NCBI GenBank assembly: GCA_016714605.1
Contig: JADKDL010000040.1
Location: 1-63,574, forward strand
Source: Bacteroidales bacterium
Lineage (GTDB): Bacteria > Bacteroidota > Bacteroidia > Bacteroidales > UBA1715
Length of the DNA stretch: 63,574 nt
Direction of reading: 5' to 3'
Below, one piece after another: positions 37,113 through 46,925 of this stretch. The number at the start of each line of letters is the position of its first letter. The stretch's first letter is position 1. The notes beneath the pieces were generated by a model. The model saw only the letters and a list, made by a program, of their open reading frames with translations. It was not told where the DNA came from and ran no database searches. The translations under genes and the position numbers were made by a program.

Positions 37113-38489
37113 TTACATTCCGTGTTTTTCCATGCGTCTATACAAAGCTGCTCTAGAAAGTCCAAGTTCTTTGGCTACTTTGCTTATGTTTCCGGCATGC
37201 ATTTTCATGACCTTTTCTATGAGTTTTTTCTCCATTTCGTCCAAATTATTATTGTCTGATGCTAGACTTTCTTTTTTCTGAGTTGTGGCTTTCTATAGAA
37301 AATCGTCGGCATGTAGATTCTCGGTTTTTGCCATTATCACCGTTCGTTCCATTACATGACGCAGTTCTCTTACATTGCCCGGCCAAGGGTGTTTCTGTAA
37401 TTTATGAATTGCTTCATTAGAAATATTGCTAATGTTTTTTTTGTATTTGAATGCAAATTTTTCAATAAAATGTCGGGTAAGTAGTTCAACATCATTGCCT
37501 CGTTCACGCAATGGTGGCAGATACAATTCTACTGTATTTATTCGGTAGTACAAATCTTCGCGAAAGCTGGCTGAAGCAATCATTTCATCTATTTTCGAAT
37601 TTGTAGCACATATAATTCTCACATCGAGCGGAATAGCTTTATGATCGCCGACACGAGTTACTTCTCTACGCTCAAGCACCGTGAGCAGCTTCGACTGCAT
37701 TGCTTGCGACAAGTTGCCTATCTCATCAAGAAAAAGTGTACCCCCATGAGCTATTTCAAATTTTCCGGCTTTATCTTTTTTTGCATCTGTAAATGCTCCT
37801 TTTGCATAACCAAATAGTTCGGCTTCGAACAGATTTTCGTTGAGTGAACCTAAATCTACACTAACGAAAATTTCATTTTTTCTATCAGACAATTTATGTA
37901 CAGACCTTGCCACCAATTCTTTACCTGTTCCATTTTCGCCTAGTATTAGTATTGAAGCATCGGTAGCAGCAACTTGTTCTATGATGCCAAATACATTTTT
38001 CATACTGTCGCTACTGCCTAAAAAATCATCGAAAGCATTGTGTTGTGCATTAGTTAGTTCGGTTTGTTTAAGTCGCAGCAACGATGTCTCCTGTTTTGAA
38101 CTGCGAAGCCTTGCTGCCGATGTTATGGTTGCTATAAGTTTATCATTGTTCCACGGTTTCAGAACAAAATCTGTAGCTCCGCATTTTATTGCCTGTACCG
38201 CCTTTTCGGTATCGCCATAGGCTGTTATGCAGACAATTACAGCATTAGCATCGAGTTTTATAATTTCATGTATCCAATGAAACCCTTCGCTTCCGCTTAT
38301 AGCATCGCGGGTGAAGTTCATATCGAGCAAAATCACATCGTACTCCTCTGCTTTAAGAAAGGCTGGGATTTGATGCGGATTAGTGCTCGTTCTTATTATG
38401 TTGGTATATGGTTTCAAAAGCAATCGGAGCGATAACAGAATGTCTTCATTATCGTCTATTACCAATATATTCCATTTTTTCTCTTCCAT
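37113..38489 (-). pseudogene. Sigma54-dependent response regulator split by an amber codon
   Basis: Receiver with phospho-Asp56 (VILLDMNF), AAA+ sigma54-interaction domain with Walker A GENGTGKE, GAFTDA loop and Walker B GGTLFLDEIG. The frame stops at TAG (37293-37295) after ENLHADDFL. The same frame then continues without another stop as KATTQKKESLA, KKLIEKVMKMHAGNISKVAK and ELGLSRAALYRRMEKHGM, the Fis-type HTH, ending at 37113. CAG to TAG is the simplest change. As written the protein keeps ATPase and receiver but loses DNA binding, so it could not find its enhancer. If the stop is an error the regulator is a normal 458-residue ZraR/AtoC type. Confidence 0.85.
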
Positions 38490-38706
38490 GTATATATTAC
38501 TATTTGAATTGGCTGTTTTTCGAATGTAAATGTATGAAAAAAATCACAAATCAATTGTTCGATTTCGGACATAATGTGTATCATTTTCGGACAATTATTT
38601 CAAGATTATAAATAATTATAAAATTCATATTAATCTGTTTTAATGCAAGTTAAACACCATGGCATAATTAATGGAACACTGTAATGCTGATAAATTAAAA
38701 GGCTCT
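38490..38706 (+). promoter_or_regulatory. Divergent region with paired TTTCGGACA sites
   Basis: TTTCGGACA occurs at 38563-38571 and 38585-38593, two helical turns apart (22 bp), between the sigma54-type regulator and the efflux operon. It is a good candidate enhancer for the regulator. A weak -24-like TGGCAT is at about 38660, but the expected -12 TTGC is not clear. Confidence 0.4.
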
Positions 38707-39393
38707 ATGATTTTATTACAAAACATATCAAAAACATACCAAACCGAAGATATGGTAGCGGCTGTACTCAAAGGCATAAATCTGTATGTGGAAAAGGGCG
38801 AATTTGTTGCTTTAATGGGCCCTTCGGGAAGCGGAAAAACTACTTTGCTCAATAGTCTCGGACTGATTGATACTCCTTCGCAAGGTAAATATTTTTTCGA
38901 TGGTGAAGATGTTACAAGCCTTTCTGCAAAGAAAAAAACTTTGATAAGAAGGAATCAAATAGGTTTTGTTTTTCAAAGTTTTAATTTGATTGATGAACTG
39001 AATATTTATGAAAATATAGAATTACCATTAATTTACAGTGGCGTAAAAGGAGCTGAACGTAAGGAAGTTGTTGAGACTATTTTAGAACGAATGAAAATAG
39101 GACACCGACGCAAGTTTTTCCCTCATCAGCTCTCGGGCGGACAACAACAACGAGCTGCAATAGCCAGAGCGGTAGTGAACAATCCATCGCTTATTCTTGC
39201 CGACGAACCTACCGGAAATCTAGATTCTAAAAATGGAACTGAGGTGATGGATTTGCTGCGAGAGTTAAACAGCACAGGAACAACACTTATCATGGTCACT
39301 CACTCTAAGCATTTTGCAGGCTTTGCCAATAGAATTGTGAATCTGTTTGATGGAAAAATTTTGTCTGACAATGTAACACAAGCATTCTCTTAA
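38707..39393 (+). CDS. ABC transporter ATPase, LolD/MacB type
   Basis: 228 residues from the ATG at 38707 (MILLQNISKTYQTEDM), preferred over one 12 codons upstream because it gives the family start. Walker A GPSGSGKTT, Q-loop FVFQSFNLID, signature LSGGQQQRAAIARA, Walker B LILADEPTGNLDS, His in MVTHSKH. It powers a MacB/FtsX-like mechanotransmission transporter with the permease encoded 3 bases downstream. First gene of the plus-strand efflux operon, controlled by the divergent two-component system. Confidence 0.95.
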   Translation: MILLQNISKTYQTEDMVAAVLKGINLYVEKGEFVALMGPSGSGKTTLLNSLGLIDTPSQGKYFFDGEDVTSLSAKKKTLIRRNQIGFVFQSFNLIDELNIYENIELPLIYSGVKGAERKEVVETILERMKIGHRRKFFPHQLSGGQQQRAAIARAVVNNPSLILADEPTGNLDSKNGTEVMDLLRELNSTGTTLIMVTHSKHFAGFANRIVNLFDGKILSDNVTQAFS

Positions 39394-39396
39394 TAT

Positions 39397-41832
39397 ATGT
39401 TTCTCATTTACATAAAAATAGCACTCAGAATTCTTTTTAAAGATAGAATTTTCTCCCTTATCAACATTTGCGGGTTGGCTATTGGTATGGCTTGTTTTAT
39501 TCTCATAGCTCTCTATGTAAAATATGAATGGGATTATGATAAATTCTACCCAAACAGCGACAGAATATACCGTGTAAATACCCTCGGTGGAATTACCAAT
39601 GTAGAAGACTCTACTGCAAAATCGCCTATGACCATGTCTGAATATATTATGAACGATTGCAGCGATTTGGTTGAGGCTTCGGGTTTTGTTTTTGAAATTT
39701 GGGGGGCAATAATACAATCAAAACAGCATACCGACTATGAATATAATATGTTTTATGCACCAAGCGATTTTTTTTCAGTTTTCGAGGTAAAACCCATAAT
39801 AGGAAATTTAGACTCGGCTTTGGATGAGGCAAATACAGTGGTAATAACTGCTGCAATGGCTCTTAAATATTTTCCAGACCAAGATCCAATCGGGAAACAA
39901 CTAAAAATAGATTTCATGGATTCTGCTTGTACCGTTACTGCGGTTATTGAAGACTTGCCACAAAATTCGCATATTAGATTTGATTTTCTCATTTCGTACC
40001 AAACCATAGAACAATATATTACCGAACAATATGCCTTATATTCAATTGCTTATACTTATGTAAAACTAAAAAATGGCGTATTGCCTGCTGCATTAAACAA
40101 TCGTTTTCCAAATATATTAAAACGCTATGTTTCACCCGTTATGCAAAAGGAATTCAATACTAATATTGAAGAATATTGGGCTAAAAATAGATATGAATTT
40201 TACATAGCTCCATTACATTCTCTGCATTTATTTTCTGAAGTTGCCAACAATCCTTATGGAACGAGTAATATAAAATATTTTTATTTGTTTGGTGGAGCAG
40301 GAATATTAATTCTTGTACTTACAATACTGAATTACATCAAGCTATCCATAGCTCGCTCAATAACTAGAATAAAATCTATTTCGTTGCGAAAAGCTTCGGG
40401 TGCAGGTAATTGGCAATTGTTATTCCAGTTTTTGGTTGAGAGTTTGGTAATGTCATTTTTTGCAATCTTATTGGCTTTATCAATATTTGAGTTTGTCATT
40501 CCATTTTTCGAAAACCTTATTGAAAAACCTTTTGGAGCAGTTTTATCTAGCAATCCGTTTATTTATGTTTATATAATTATTGGTGGTTTGCTTCTGGGTC
40601 TGATTGCCGGAATTTATCCTGCAAAAAATCTTTCATCAGTTACTATTGCTAAGAATATTTCTAATTCCTCACTTTTTTCACGCAAACGAGGTCTTGTGCG
40701 AAAACTGTTTGTTGGTTTGCAGTTTGTAATTTCATTCGTTATCATTATAAGCAGCGTAGTGGTTTACAGTCAATTGAAATATATTTTCAATGCCGATATT
40801 GCACTAGAAAAAGAAAAAATAATTGTATTGAGTAGTGCTTATGTGCTTGGCAAAAACAAAGAAGCTTTTAAAAAAGAATTGTTACAGAATGAAAATATTG
40901 AAGCAGTCTCGTTTTCAAATATTTACCCTGGCCCAGATTATTTTTTTAGCGAATTAAAAGTATATCATGCCGATACATTTTCTATCTGCACATTTTCTAC
41001 TCTCACTGGCGATTTTGATTTAGATAAAATATTCGGTTTCAACCTTATACAAGGTAGAATGCCAGAAGATACCATTGAAGGTGATTCTATAGCGGTGGTA
41101 ATAAACGAAACAGCAGTGAAAAAATACGGCTTTACCGACCCACTGAATTGTAGCATTGAAATACCTTATATGGATAGTGATACAATTAAGGTTAAGGTAG
41201 TTGGAGTGGTGAGCGATTTTCATTATGAAAGTTTACATAAAGATATTGGTCCGCTTTTGGTTGGGAAAATACCAACTATCTCAACTCGTTTTTTTCTTAT
41301 TAAAACCAGAAACACAGAATTAGAAAAAACTATGGATTTTGTTCATAATATATGGAACAAACATACCGATAATTCTTATTTTCAAGGACGTACAATGGAA
41401 TATAGCTGGCAAGATATGTACAAAGAAGAAAAAAGAACTTCCGATTTGTTGCTTTTTTTCTCAATAATAACGGTAATAATAGCTTGTATAGGACTGATAG
41501 GAATTGTAACCTATACTTCCAATTCGAGAATTAGAGAAATTGGAATTCGCAAAGCAATAGGTGCATCTGATGTTACTATAATTATGATGTTGCTCAAGGA
41601 ACACGTTCTTTTGCTCATTGGTGCAATATTTATAGCCATTCCACTCGCTTACACTACGGTTTATAGTTGGCTTGGCAGTTTTGCATACAGAATAGAATTG
41701 AGTTCGGCATATTTTATTTTACCATCGGTATTACTCTCTCTAGTAGTTGTTTGCACAGTAATATATGTAGCGAGGAAAGCTATAAAAGTCTGCAAATGCA
41801 CAAAAAAAATGGACTTTAATGGAGTGTATTGA
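39397..41832 (+). CDS. FtsX/MacB-type permease (811 aa), C-terminus altered
   Basis: A long two-half FtsX-type permease: TM1 near residues 15-35 (LINICGLAIGMACFILIALY), periplasmic domain, three TMs about 285-425, a TM near 440, second periplasmic domain, and three TMs from about 685 to 790 with REIGIRKAIGAS. Such proteins normally end RKAxKxNPVEALRYE. Here YVARKAIKV is followed by CKCTKKMDFNGVY, which is the signal-peptide end of the next gene read in another frame. A deletion has thus removed the last residues of this gene and the start of the TolC gene. Confidence 0.9.
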   Translation: MFLIYIKIALRILFKDRIFSLINICGLAIGMACFILIALYVKYEWDYDKFYPNSDRIYRVNTLGGITNVEDSTAKSPMTMSEYIMNDCSDLVEASGFVFEIWGAIIQSKQHTDYEYNMFYAPSDFFSVFEVKPIIGNLDSALDEANTVVITAAMALKYFPDQDPIGKQLKIDFMDSACTVTAVIEDLPQNSHIRFDFLISYQTIEQYITEQYALYSIAYTYVKLKNGVLPAALNNRFPNILKRYVSPVMQKEFNTNIEEYWAKNRYEFYIAPLHSLHLFSEVANNPYGTSNIKYFYLFGGAGILILVLTILNYIKLSIARSITRIKSISLRKASGAGNWQLLFQFLVESLVMSFFAILLALSIFEFVIPFFENLIEKPFGAVLSSNPFIYVYIIIGGLLLGLIAGIYPAKNLSSVTIAKNISNSSLFSRKRGLVRKLFVGLQFVISFVIIISSVVVYSQLKYIFNADIALEKEKIIVLSSAYVLGKNKEAFKKELLQNENIEAVSFSNIYPGPDYFFSELKVYHADTFSICTFSTLTGDFDLDKIFGFNLIQGRMPEDTIEGDSIAVVINETAVKKYGFTDPLNCSIEIPYMDSDTIKVKVVGVVSDFHYESLHKDIGPLLVGKIPTISTRFFLIKTRNTELEKTMDFVHNIWNKHTDNSYFQGRTMEYSWQDMYKEEKRTSDLLLFFSIITVIIACIGLIGIVTYTSNSRIREIGIRKAIGASDVTIIMMLLKEHVLLLIGAIFIAIPLAYTTVYSWLGSFAYRIELSSAYFILPSVLLSLVVVCTVIYVARKAIKVCKCTKKMDFNGVY

Positions 41833-43045
41833 TTATGCCTTGCAACACAATATTGATGTAAAAAAACTGCAACTGCAACAGTCTATTGCATCGAATAATT
41901 TGGTACAATCTAAACAAAATATTTTACCCTCGCTCAATGGGTTTGCCAATTATTCAGCTACTTCTGCAATGTTTATAACTCCTGAGGCTAAGCCGTTTAT
42001 AGAAAACAGTACAAGAGCCGGAAACATTGGCTTAGCAGTAGAACTAGACGTTTTTAAAGGATTGTATAATGTAAACAATATCAAAAAACAAGATTTATTA
42101 CTTCAAATATCCAATCAGAATGTTGCTTCGGTTCAAAGTACTATTATGCTTGAGGTTGCAACAGCATTTATGTATATTATTTACAATAATGAAAAACTCA
42201 AAACCATTGATTTGCAGATGCAAAGAACCATGCAGCAATTAGAAGTAACCCGAAAATTTTTCGCAGCTGGTGAATGTACCGAAGCTGATGCTTTGCAGAA
42301 ACTACACATAAACAACGAAATAGATAACCGCAAACTTGCTCTAGCTCAGGCTATGGAGGTGAAGCTTGATACCGTTTCAGATATTGCTCTTGGTCTTGAA
42401 CTGCCTCTTATTGAGAGTTTTGTAACTCAACAGACTATAGAAGAACTTTTGAGCAAAGCATGTGCTATTCGTCCTGAAATTGTATTGGCTCAGACAAATA
42501 TTAAGGTTAAAGAAACCGACATAGCTCTTTCTCGCTCAGCGGCTTTGCCTTCGCTTTCGGTTGGTTATAATGTGTATACAAGTAGCAATGCACCTGGATT
42601 TTACAATTATCAAGATATGACTATCTACCAAGAAAAAATGTTTAACAATTTCTATGGCAATTTCTCGGCTCGACTTACAGTTCCAATTTTCAATAAATTT
42701 ACTGTAAAACATGATTTAGCAAATAAAAAGATTGAAAAACAAGTTGCCGAATTTGATTTACAAAATTCAAACAAAGAACTGTACAACGCCATTTCAATTG
42801 CCTTTCGCAATTTGAATACTGCAAAAATGGAATACGACAAACAACTTAAAATACTGGAACTTACAAAGAAAACTTACTTCATTGCCGAAAAGCAAAACGA
42901 GGTTGGCGAGATTAGTTCTTACGAATTTTTGTTGGAAAAAAACAAATTAAATGAAACGGAAATAAGTTTGCTCATTTCAAAATACGAATTTCTGTTTAAC
43001 AAAATGGTACTCGATTTCTATACAACCAATAGAATTACAATGTAA
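41819..43045 (+). pseudogene. TolC-family outer membrane channel lacking its signal peptide
   Basis: 408 residues from the first ATG (MECIDYALQHNIDVKKLQLQ), an outer membrane efflux protein with two TolC-type repeats (ending SSYEFLLEKNKLNETEISLL). Upstream in the same frame the sequence reads KSANAQKKWTL before the ATG, clearly the end of a signal peptide (cleavage after ANA), preceded by a stop. Start codon and hydrophobic core are missing because the upstream permease gene is fused here by a deletion near 41783-41791. As written the protein could not be exported. Otherwise the domain is complete. Confidence 0.8.
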
Positions 43046-43099
43046 TAGTTGAATAAGAAATAATACTTCAAAAAAAAACATATTTTAATAAAATTCAAC

Positions 43100-43807
43100 A
43101 TGATACGAATCGAAAATATACATAAATCATATAAAACAGCCCACAACGAACTTCATGTTCTGAAAGGTGTAAACCTAGATATGAAAAAAGGTGAATTTGT
43201 TTCAATAATGGGTTCGTCTGGCTCAGGAAAATCTACACTACTCAACGTTATAGGCATATTAGACAATTATGACAATGGCTCATATTATCTTGATGGAACA
43301 TTGGTAAAAAATCTGTCGGAAAAGGTAGCAGCAGAGTATCGCAACAAGTTTCTTGGCTTTGTGTTTCAATCGTTCAACCTTATTTCATACAAAACAGCGT
43401 TAGAGAATGTAGCTCTGCCCCTATTCTACCAGAATGTAAGCAGAAAAAACAGAACAAAACGTGCCGAAGCCTTGCTCGACCGTGTAGGATTGTTGGAATG
43501 GGCAACACACCGACCAAATGAGCTCTCGGGCGGTCAGAAACAGCGGGTTGCAATAGCTCGGGCATTGATTACCAATCCGAAACTAATTCTTGCCGATGAG
43601 CCTACCGGAGCCCTCGACAGCAAAACGTCTAACGAGGTTATGAATTTTCTGAAAGAACTAAACGAAGATGGCATGACCATACTTGTTGTAACGCACGAAC
43701 AAGATATTGCAGCTATGACACATCGTACTATTGTACTGAAAGACGGATTGGTACAAAATGCTTATGCTCGGGCTACTGACAAGGCTGTTTTAGACGCTAT
43801 TAAGTAA
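43100..43807 (+). CDS. ABC transporter ATPase, MacB/LolD type (second)
   Basis: 235 residues. Walker A GSSGSGKST, FVFQSFNLISY, signature LSGGQKQRVAIARA, Walker B LILADEPTGALDS, VVTHEQD. It is a typical partner for the two MacB-like permeases encoded downstream (43836 and 45591). Same operon as the first ATPase and permease, 54 bases after the TolC-like gene. Two ATPases in one operon suggests two transporter complexes sharing one channel and adaptor. Confidence 0.95.
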   Translation: MIRIENIHKSYKTAHNELHVLKGVNLDMKKGEFVSIMGSSGSGKSTLLNVIGILDNYDNGSYYLDGTLVKNLSEKVAAEYRNKFLGFVFQSFNLISYKTALENVALPLFYQNVSRKNRTKRAEALLDRVGLLEWATHRPNELSGGQKQRVAIARALITNPKLILADEPTGALDSKTSNEVMNFLKELNEDGMTILVVTHEQDIAAMTHRTIVLKDGLVQNAYARATDKAVLDAIK

Positions 43808-43835
43808 TAACTTGAAATGCTAAAAAATAATAATT

Positions 43836-45059
43836 ATGTTAGAAAATTTAAACGAAATATTTCAATCTATTAGAAAAAATAAGCTACGTTCGGGTCTAAC
43901 TGCTTTCAGTGTGGCTTGGGGTATTTTTATGCTTGTCATTTTGCTTGGCACTGGCAATGGCTTCCAAAATGCTATAGACAAGACCTTTACCGATGCCATG
44001 TACAACTCGCTTTGGATTTTTGGTTGGCAAACAAGTCTGCCTTACGATGGTTTGAAAGCAGGACGAAATGTACAGTTGCGAAATGATGATTTCCAACTGG
44101 TTAAAAACAAAAAAGAAATAGTACTGAGTTCATCTCGGTATTCTATCCCTGGAGAGAATATTTTGGCTTATGGCAATGAATATGGATTTTTCGAAATACG
44201 TACCGCATTACCAAAATATCAAACCATTGAATATATTAAAATAATAGATGGCAGATATTTGAACGAACGCGATGCAAAAGAATTTAGAAAAGTAGCCTGC
44301 ATTAGTTCCGAAGTAAGAGATTTTCTCTTTAAAAAAGAAAATCCGATGGGTAAACATATTAGAGCCAATGGGGTTAATTTTAGAGTAGTTGGTGTTTTTG
44401 AGGATAAAGACCAGTGGGATAATAATAAATGCATCTACGTGCCTGTATCGACCGCTCAAAGGGTTTTTGCGGGTGGAGATAGGATAAACATGATTTCGGT
44501 TACTATGGACAATCTAGACATAGACCAAAGTAAAATACTGGTAGAAGACATAAAAGAAATGCTCGCTCGCAAACACCGTTTCAACCCCAAAGATGAGCGT
44601 GCAATGCACATAGGCAATAATCTTGAACGCTATGCTATGCAATCGAGCTTGATACAAGGTATAAATATGTTTATTTGGATTATTGGCATAGGTACGATTT
44701 TGGCTGGAATTGTAGGTATTAGTAATATCATGCTCATTTCGGTAAAAGATCGTACTCGTGAAATTGGAATTCGAAAAGCACTCGGAGCCAGACCGTTTTC
44801 TATTATTGCTATGGTAGTAAACGAGGCTGTAATTCTCACTATGTTTTCAGGTTATATGGGTCTCGTTGCAGGTGTATTTTTGCTCGAATTAGCTAAAAAA
44901 GCTATCCCCGATAATGATGTCATTATTAACCCTGAAGCAAATATTTCAATTCTTTTGGGAGCGACAATTATTTTGGTTTTAGCTGGCGCTGCAGCTGGTT
45001 TTATTCCTGCTCGTAAAGCTGCTAAAATAAGACCTATTGAGGCTTTGAGATATGAATAA
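43836..45059 (+). CDS. MacB-like ABC permease
   Basis: 407 residues: TM1 (LTAFSVAWGIFMLVILLGTG), MacB periplasmic core about 50-245 (PYDGLKAGRNVQLRNDDFQL), then three TMs from about 275 to 400 and the family end FIPARKAAKIRPIEALRYE. Complete. It pairs with the close paralogue at 45591, so the transporter may be a heterodimer. The ATPase gene is 28 bases upstream. Confidence 0.93.
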   Translation: MLENLNEIFQSIRKNKLRSGLTAFSVAWGIFMLVILLGTGNGFQNAIDKTFTDAMYNSLWIFGWQTSLPYDGLKAGRNVQLRNDDFQLVKNKKEIVLSSSRYSIPGENILAYGNEYGFFEIRTALPKYQTIEYIKIIDGRYLNERDAKEFRKVACISSEVRDFLFKKENPMGKHIRANGVNFRVVGVFEDKDQWDNNKCIYVPVSTAQRVFAGGDRINMISVTMDNLDIDQSKILVEDIKEMLARKHRFNPKDERAMHIGNNLERYAMQSSLIQGINMFIWIIGIGTILAGIVGISNIMLISVKDRTREIGIRKALGARPFSIIAMVVNEAVILTMFSGYMGLVAGVFLLELAKKAIPDNDVIINPEANISILLGATIILVLAGAAAGFIPARKAAKIRPIEALRYE

Positions 45060-45095
45060 AGATTTATAAAATTACACATTAAAAAAAATAAAAAA

Positions 45096-45533
45096 ATGAA
45101 GAAAAACTGGTTTGTATTTTTGGTGATTTTGATTGCAATTTCAAATGTAGTTAATGCTCAATCTGATGAGGCACTGATAAAAACTACAGCTCTAAATTAT
45201 CTAGAAGGTTGGTATACTGCCGATTCGGTTCGTATGGCTGAAGCTCTATCGCCTATGCTTGCTAAAAGAGGATTTTTGTATGCGAATGATAAAAAAACAA
45301 TTGAAGTACATGAGGCTAGTTATTCTCAAATGATAACATGGACTGCTATGCAGACAAAGAAATCTCTAGCAGATATTTCAATTACAGTTAAAATACTTGA
45401 AATTGGTGAAAACATTGCAATGGTTAGAACTGAAACTCCTGATTTTGTGGATTATATACACATGGGTAGGTTGAATGGTAGTTGGAAAATTTATAATGTC
45501 GTTTGGGAATTTAAAAATGAATCTCATAAGTGA
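45096..45533 (+). CDS. NTF2-like (lumazine-binding type) secreted protein
   Basis: 145 residues with a signal peptide (FVFLVILIAISNVVNAQ) and an NTF2-like fold: ALNYLEGWYTADSVRMAEAL, then MVRTETPDFVDYIHMGRLNG and SWKIYNVVWEFKN. This family (putative lumazine-binding) is common as periplasmic single-domain proteins in Bacteroidota. It sits between the two MacB-like permease genes, an unusual place, so it may bind the exported compound or assist the complex. It ends in TGA, which shows TGA is used as a stop here. Confidence 0.8.
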   Translation: MKKNWFVFLVILIAISNVVNAQSDEALIKTTALNYLEGWYTADSVRMAEALSPMLAKRGFLYANDKKTIEVHEASYSQMITWTAMQTKKSLADISITVKILEIGENIAMVRTETPDFVDYIHMGRLNGSWKIYNVVWEFKNESHK

Positions 45534-45590
45534 AGGTTTGAAACAAAGTCAAGACCTCACTAAAAAAACAAAAAATAAAAAGATAAACTG

Positions 45591-46850
45591 ATGAAATTTC
45601 TATTCGATAAAGAGCTGTGGTCCGAAATACTTTCTTCGCTAAGAAAAAACCCCACTCGTACATTCTTAACTACCCTGGGGGTGATATGGGGAATGCTTAT
45701 ACTTATTGTATTGATTGGCTCCGGACGTGGTTTGGCGAAAGGTATCAGTTCGCAATGGGGCGATTTTGCTACCAACAGCATGTTTTTGTGGGGTGAGCGA
45801 ACTTCTATTCCTTACGAAGGTTTTCCACGCGGATGACAAGTGGGCTTTAGAAACAAAGATGTTGATTATGTAAAACGAAATTTCACCGATTTACAATATC
45901 TATCGGCAGCAGTTTGGGTTGGCGGTCAAGGTGGTGAAAATAATGTAGTTTCTAAAGGAAAAGAATCAGCTTCATTTACCATTATAGGAGATAGTCCAGA
46001 TCGCTTTAAAATAGATGTGGTAGATTTAGAGAACGGCCGTCCCATAAATAATGCCGACATGAAATACAAACGAAAAGCGATTTATATTGGTCAACGAGTT
46101 TACGAAACACTCTTCAAAAATGGCGAAACGGCTGTGGGTTCTTATGTAAAAGTAAACGGTGTTTATTTCATGGTTGTTGGTGTTTTCAAATCGCAACATT
46201 CCGGACAATGGGCATTTTGGCAAAACGGACTGATATTCATGCCTTTGCCCACCGCCCAGCAAACATTCAATCTGGGCGATCAGGTACACTGGATGTCGCT
46301 CTGTGCCATACCTGGCGTGTCTGTTACCGATATTGGCAATCAAATTATGACAAGCATGAAAGTAATACACAAAATCCACCCAGACGACACCATGGCTTTC
46401 GGCTCAAATAACATTGAAAAAGAATATAAACAGATGTCTGCAATGTTTCTCGGAATTTCAATTCTTATTTGGGTGGTCGGAATTTTCACACTTTTGGCAG
46501 GTGTAATTGGTATTAGTAATATTATGCTCATAGTCATAAAAGAACGAACCAAAGAAATTGGTATTCGCAGAGCAATTGGTGCAAAACCGTTCCTAATTTT
46601 GATACAGATTGTTTATGAATCAGTTATGCTTACCCTTGTTTCAGGATATTTGGGAATGCTTGCTGGAATTGGTATTGTTGAACTCATGGCAAAAACAATA
46701 GTATCAGATTCTTTCAAAGAGCCCGAAGTAGATATTACTGTTGCACTTTTGGCACTGGCTATACTTACCATTACCGGACTAATAGCCGGATTGATACCCG
46801 CCACCAAAGCTCTAAAAATCAAACCCGTAGAAGCCCTAAGATATGAATAA
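45591..46850 (+). pseudogene. MacB-like ABC permease with in-frame TGA
   Basis: N-terminal part (LWSEILSSLRKNPTRTFLTT, TM1, SIPYEGFPRG) stops at TGA 45834-45836. The same frame continues at once as QVGFRNKDVDYVKRN and runs to the family end LKIKPVEALRYE at 46850. The paralogue upstream has Arg at this position (PYDGLKAGRNVQ), so CGA to TGA is likely. The full frame is 419 residues. As written only an 81-residue fragment and a headless remainder could be made, unless the stop is read through or is a sequence error. Confidence 0.85.
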
Positions 46851-46925
46851 ATATTTTATTAAACATTAGCAAATTATTTCATTTTCAAATTTTCAAATTA
46901 ACTCATTTTCAAATTAAAATAACAG

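Noticed and set aside
9676..45836. UGA recoded as an amino acid
   Set aside because: Only a few in-frame UGA codons exist, UAG and UAA interrupt other genes in the same way, and the NTF2-like gene at 45096 ends normally in TGA.
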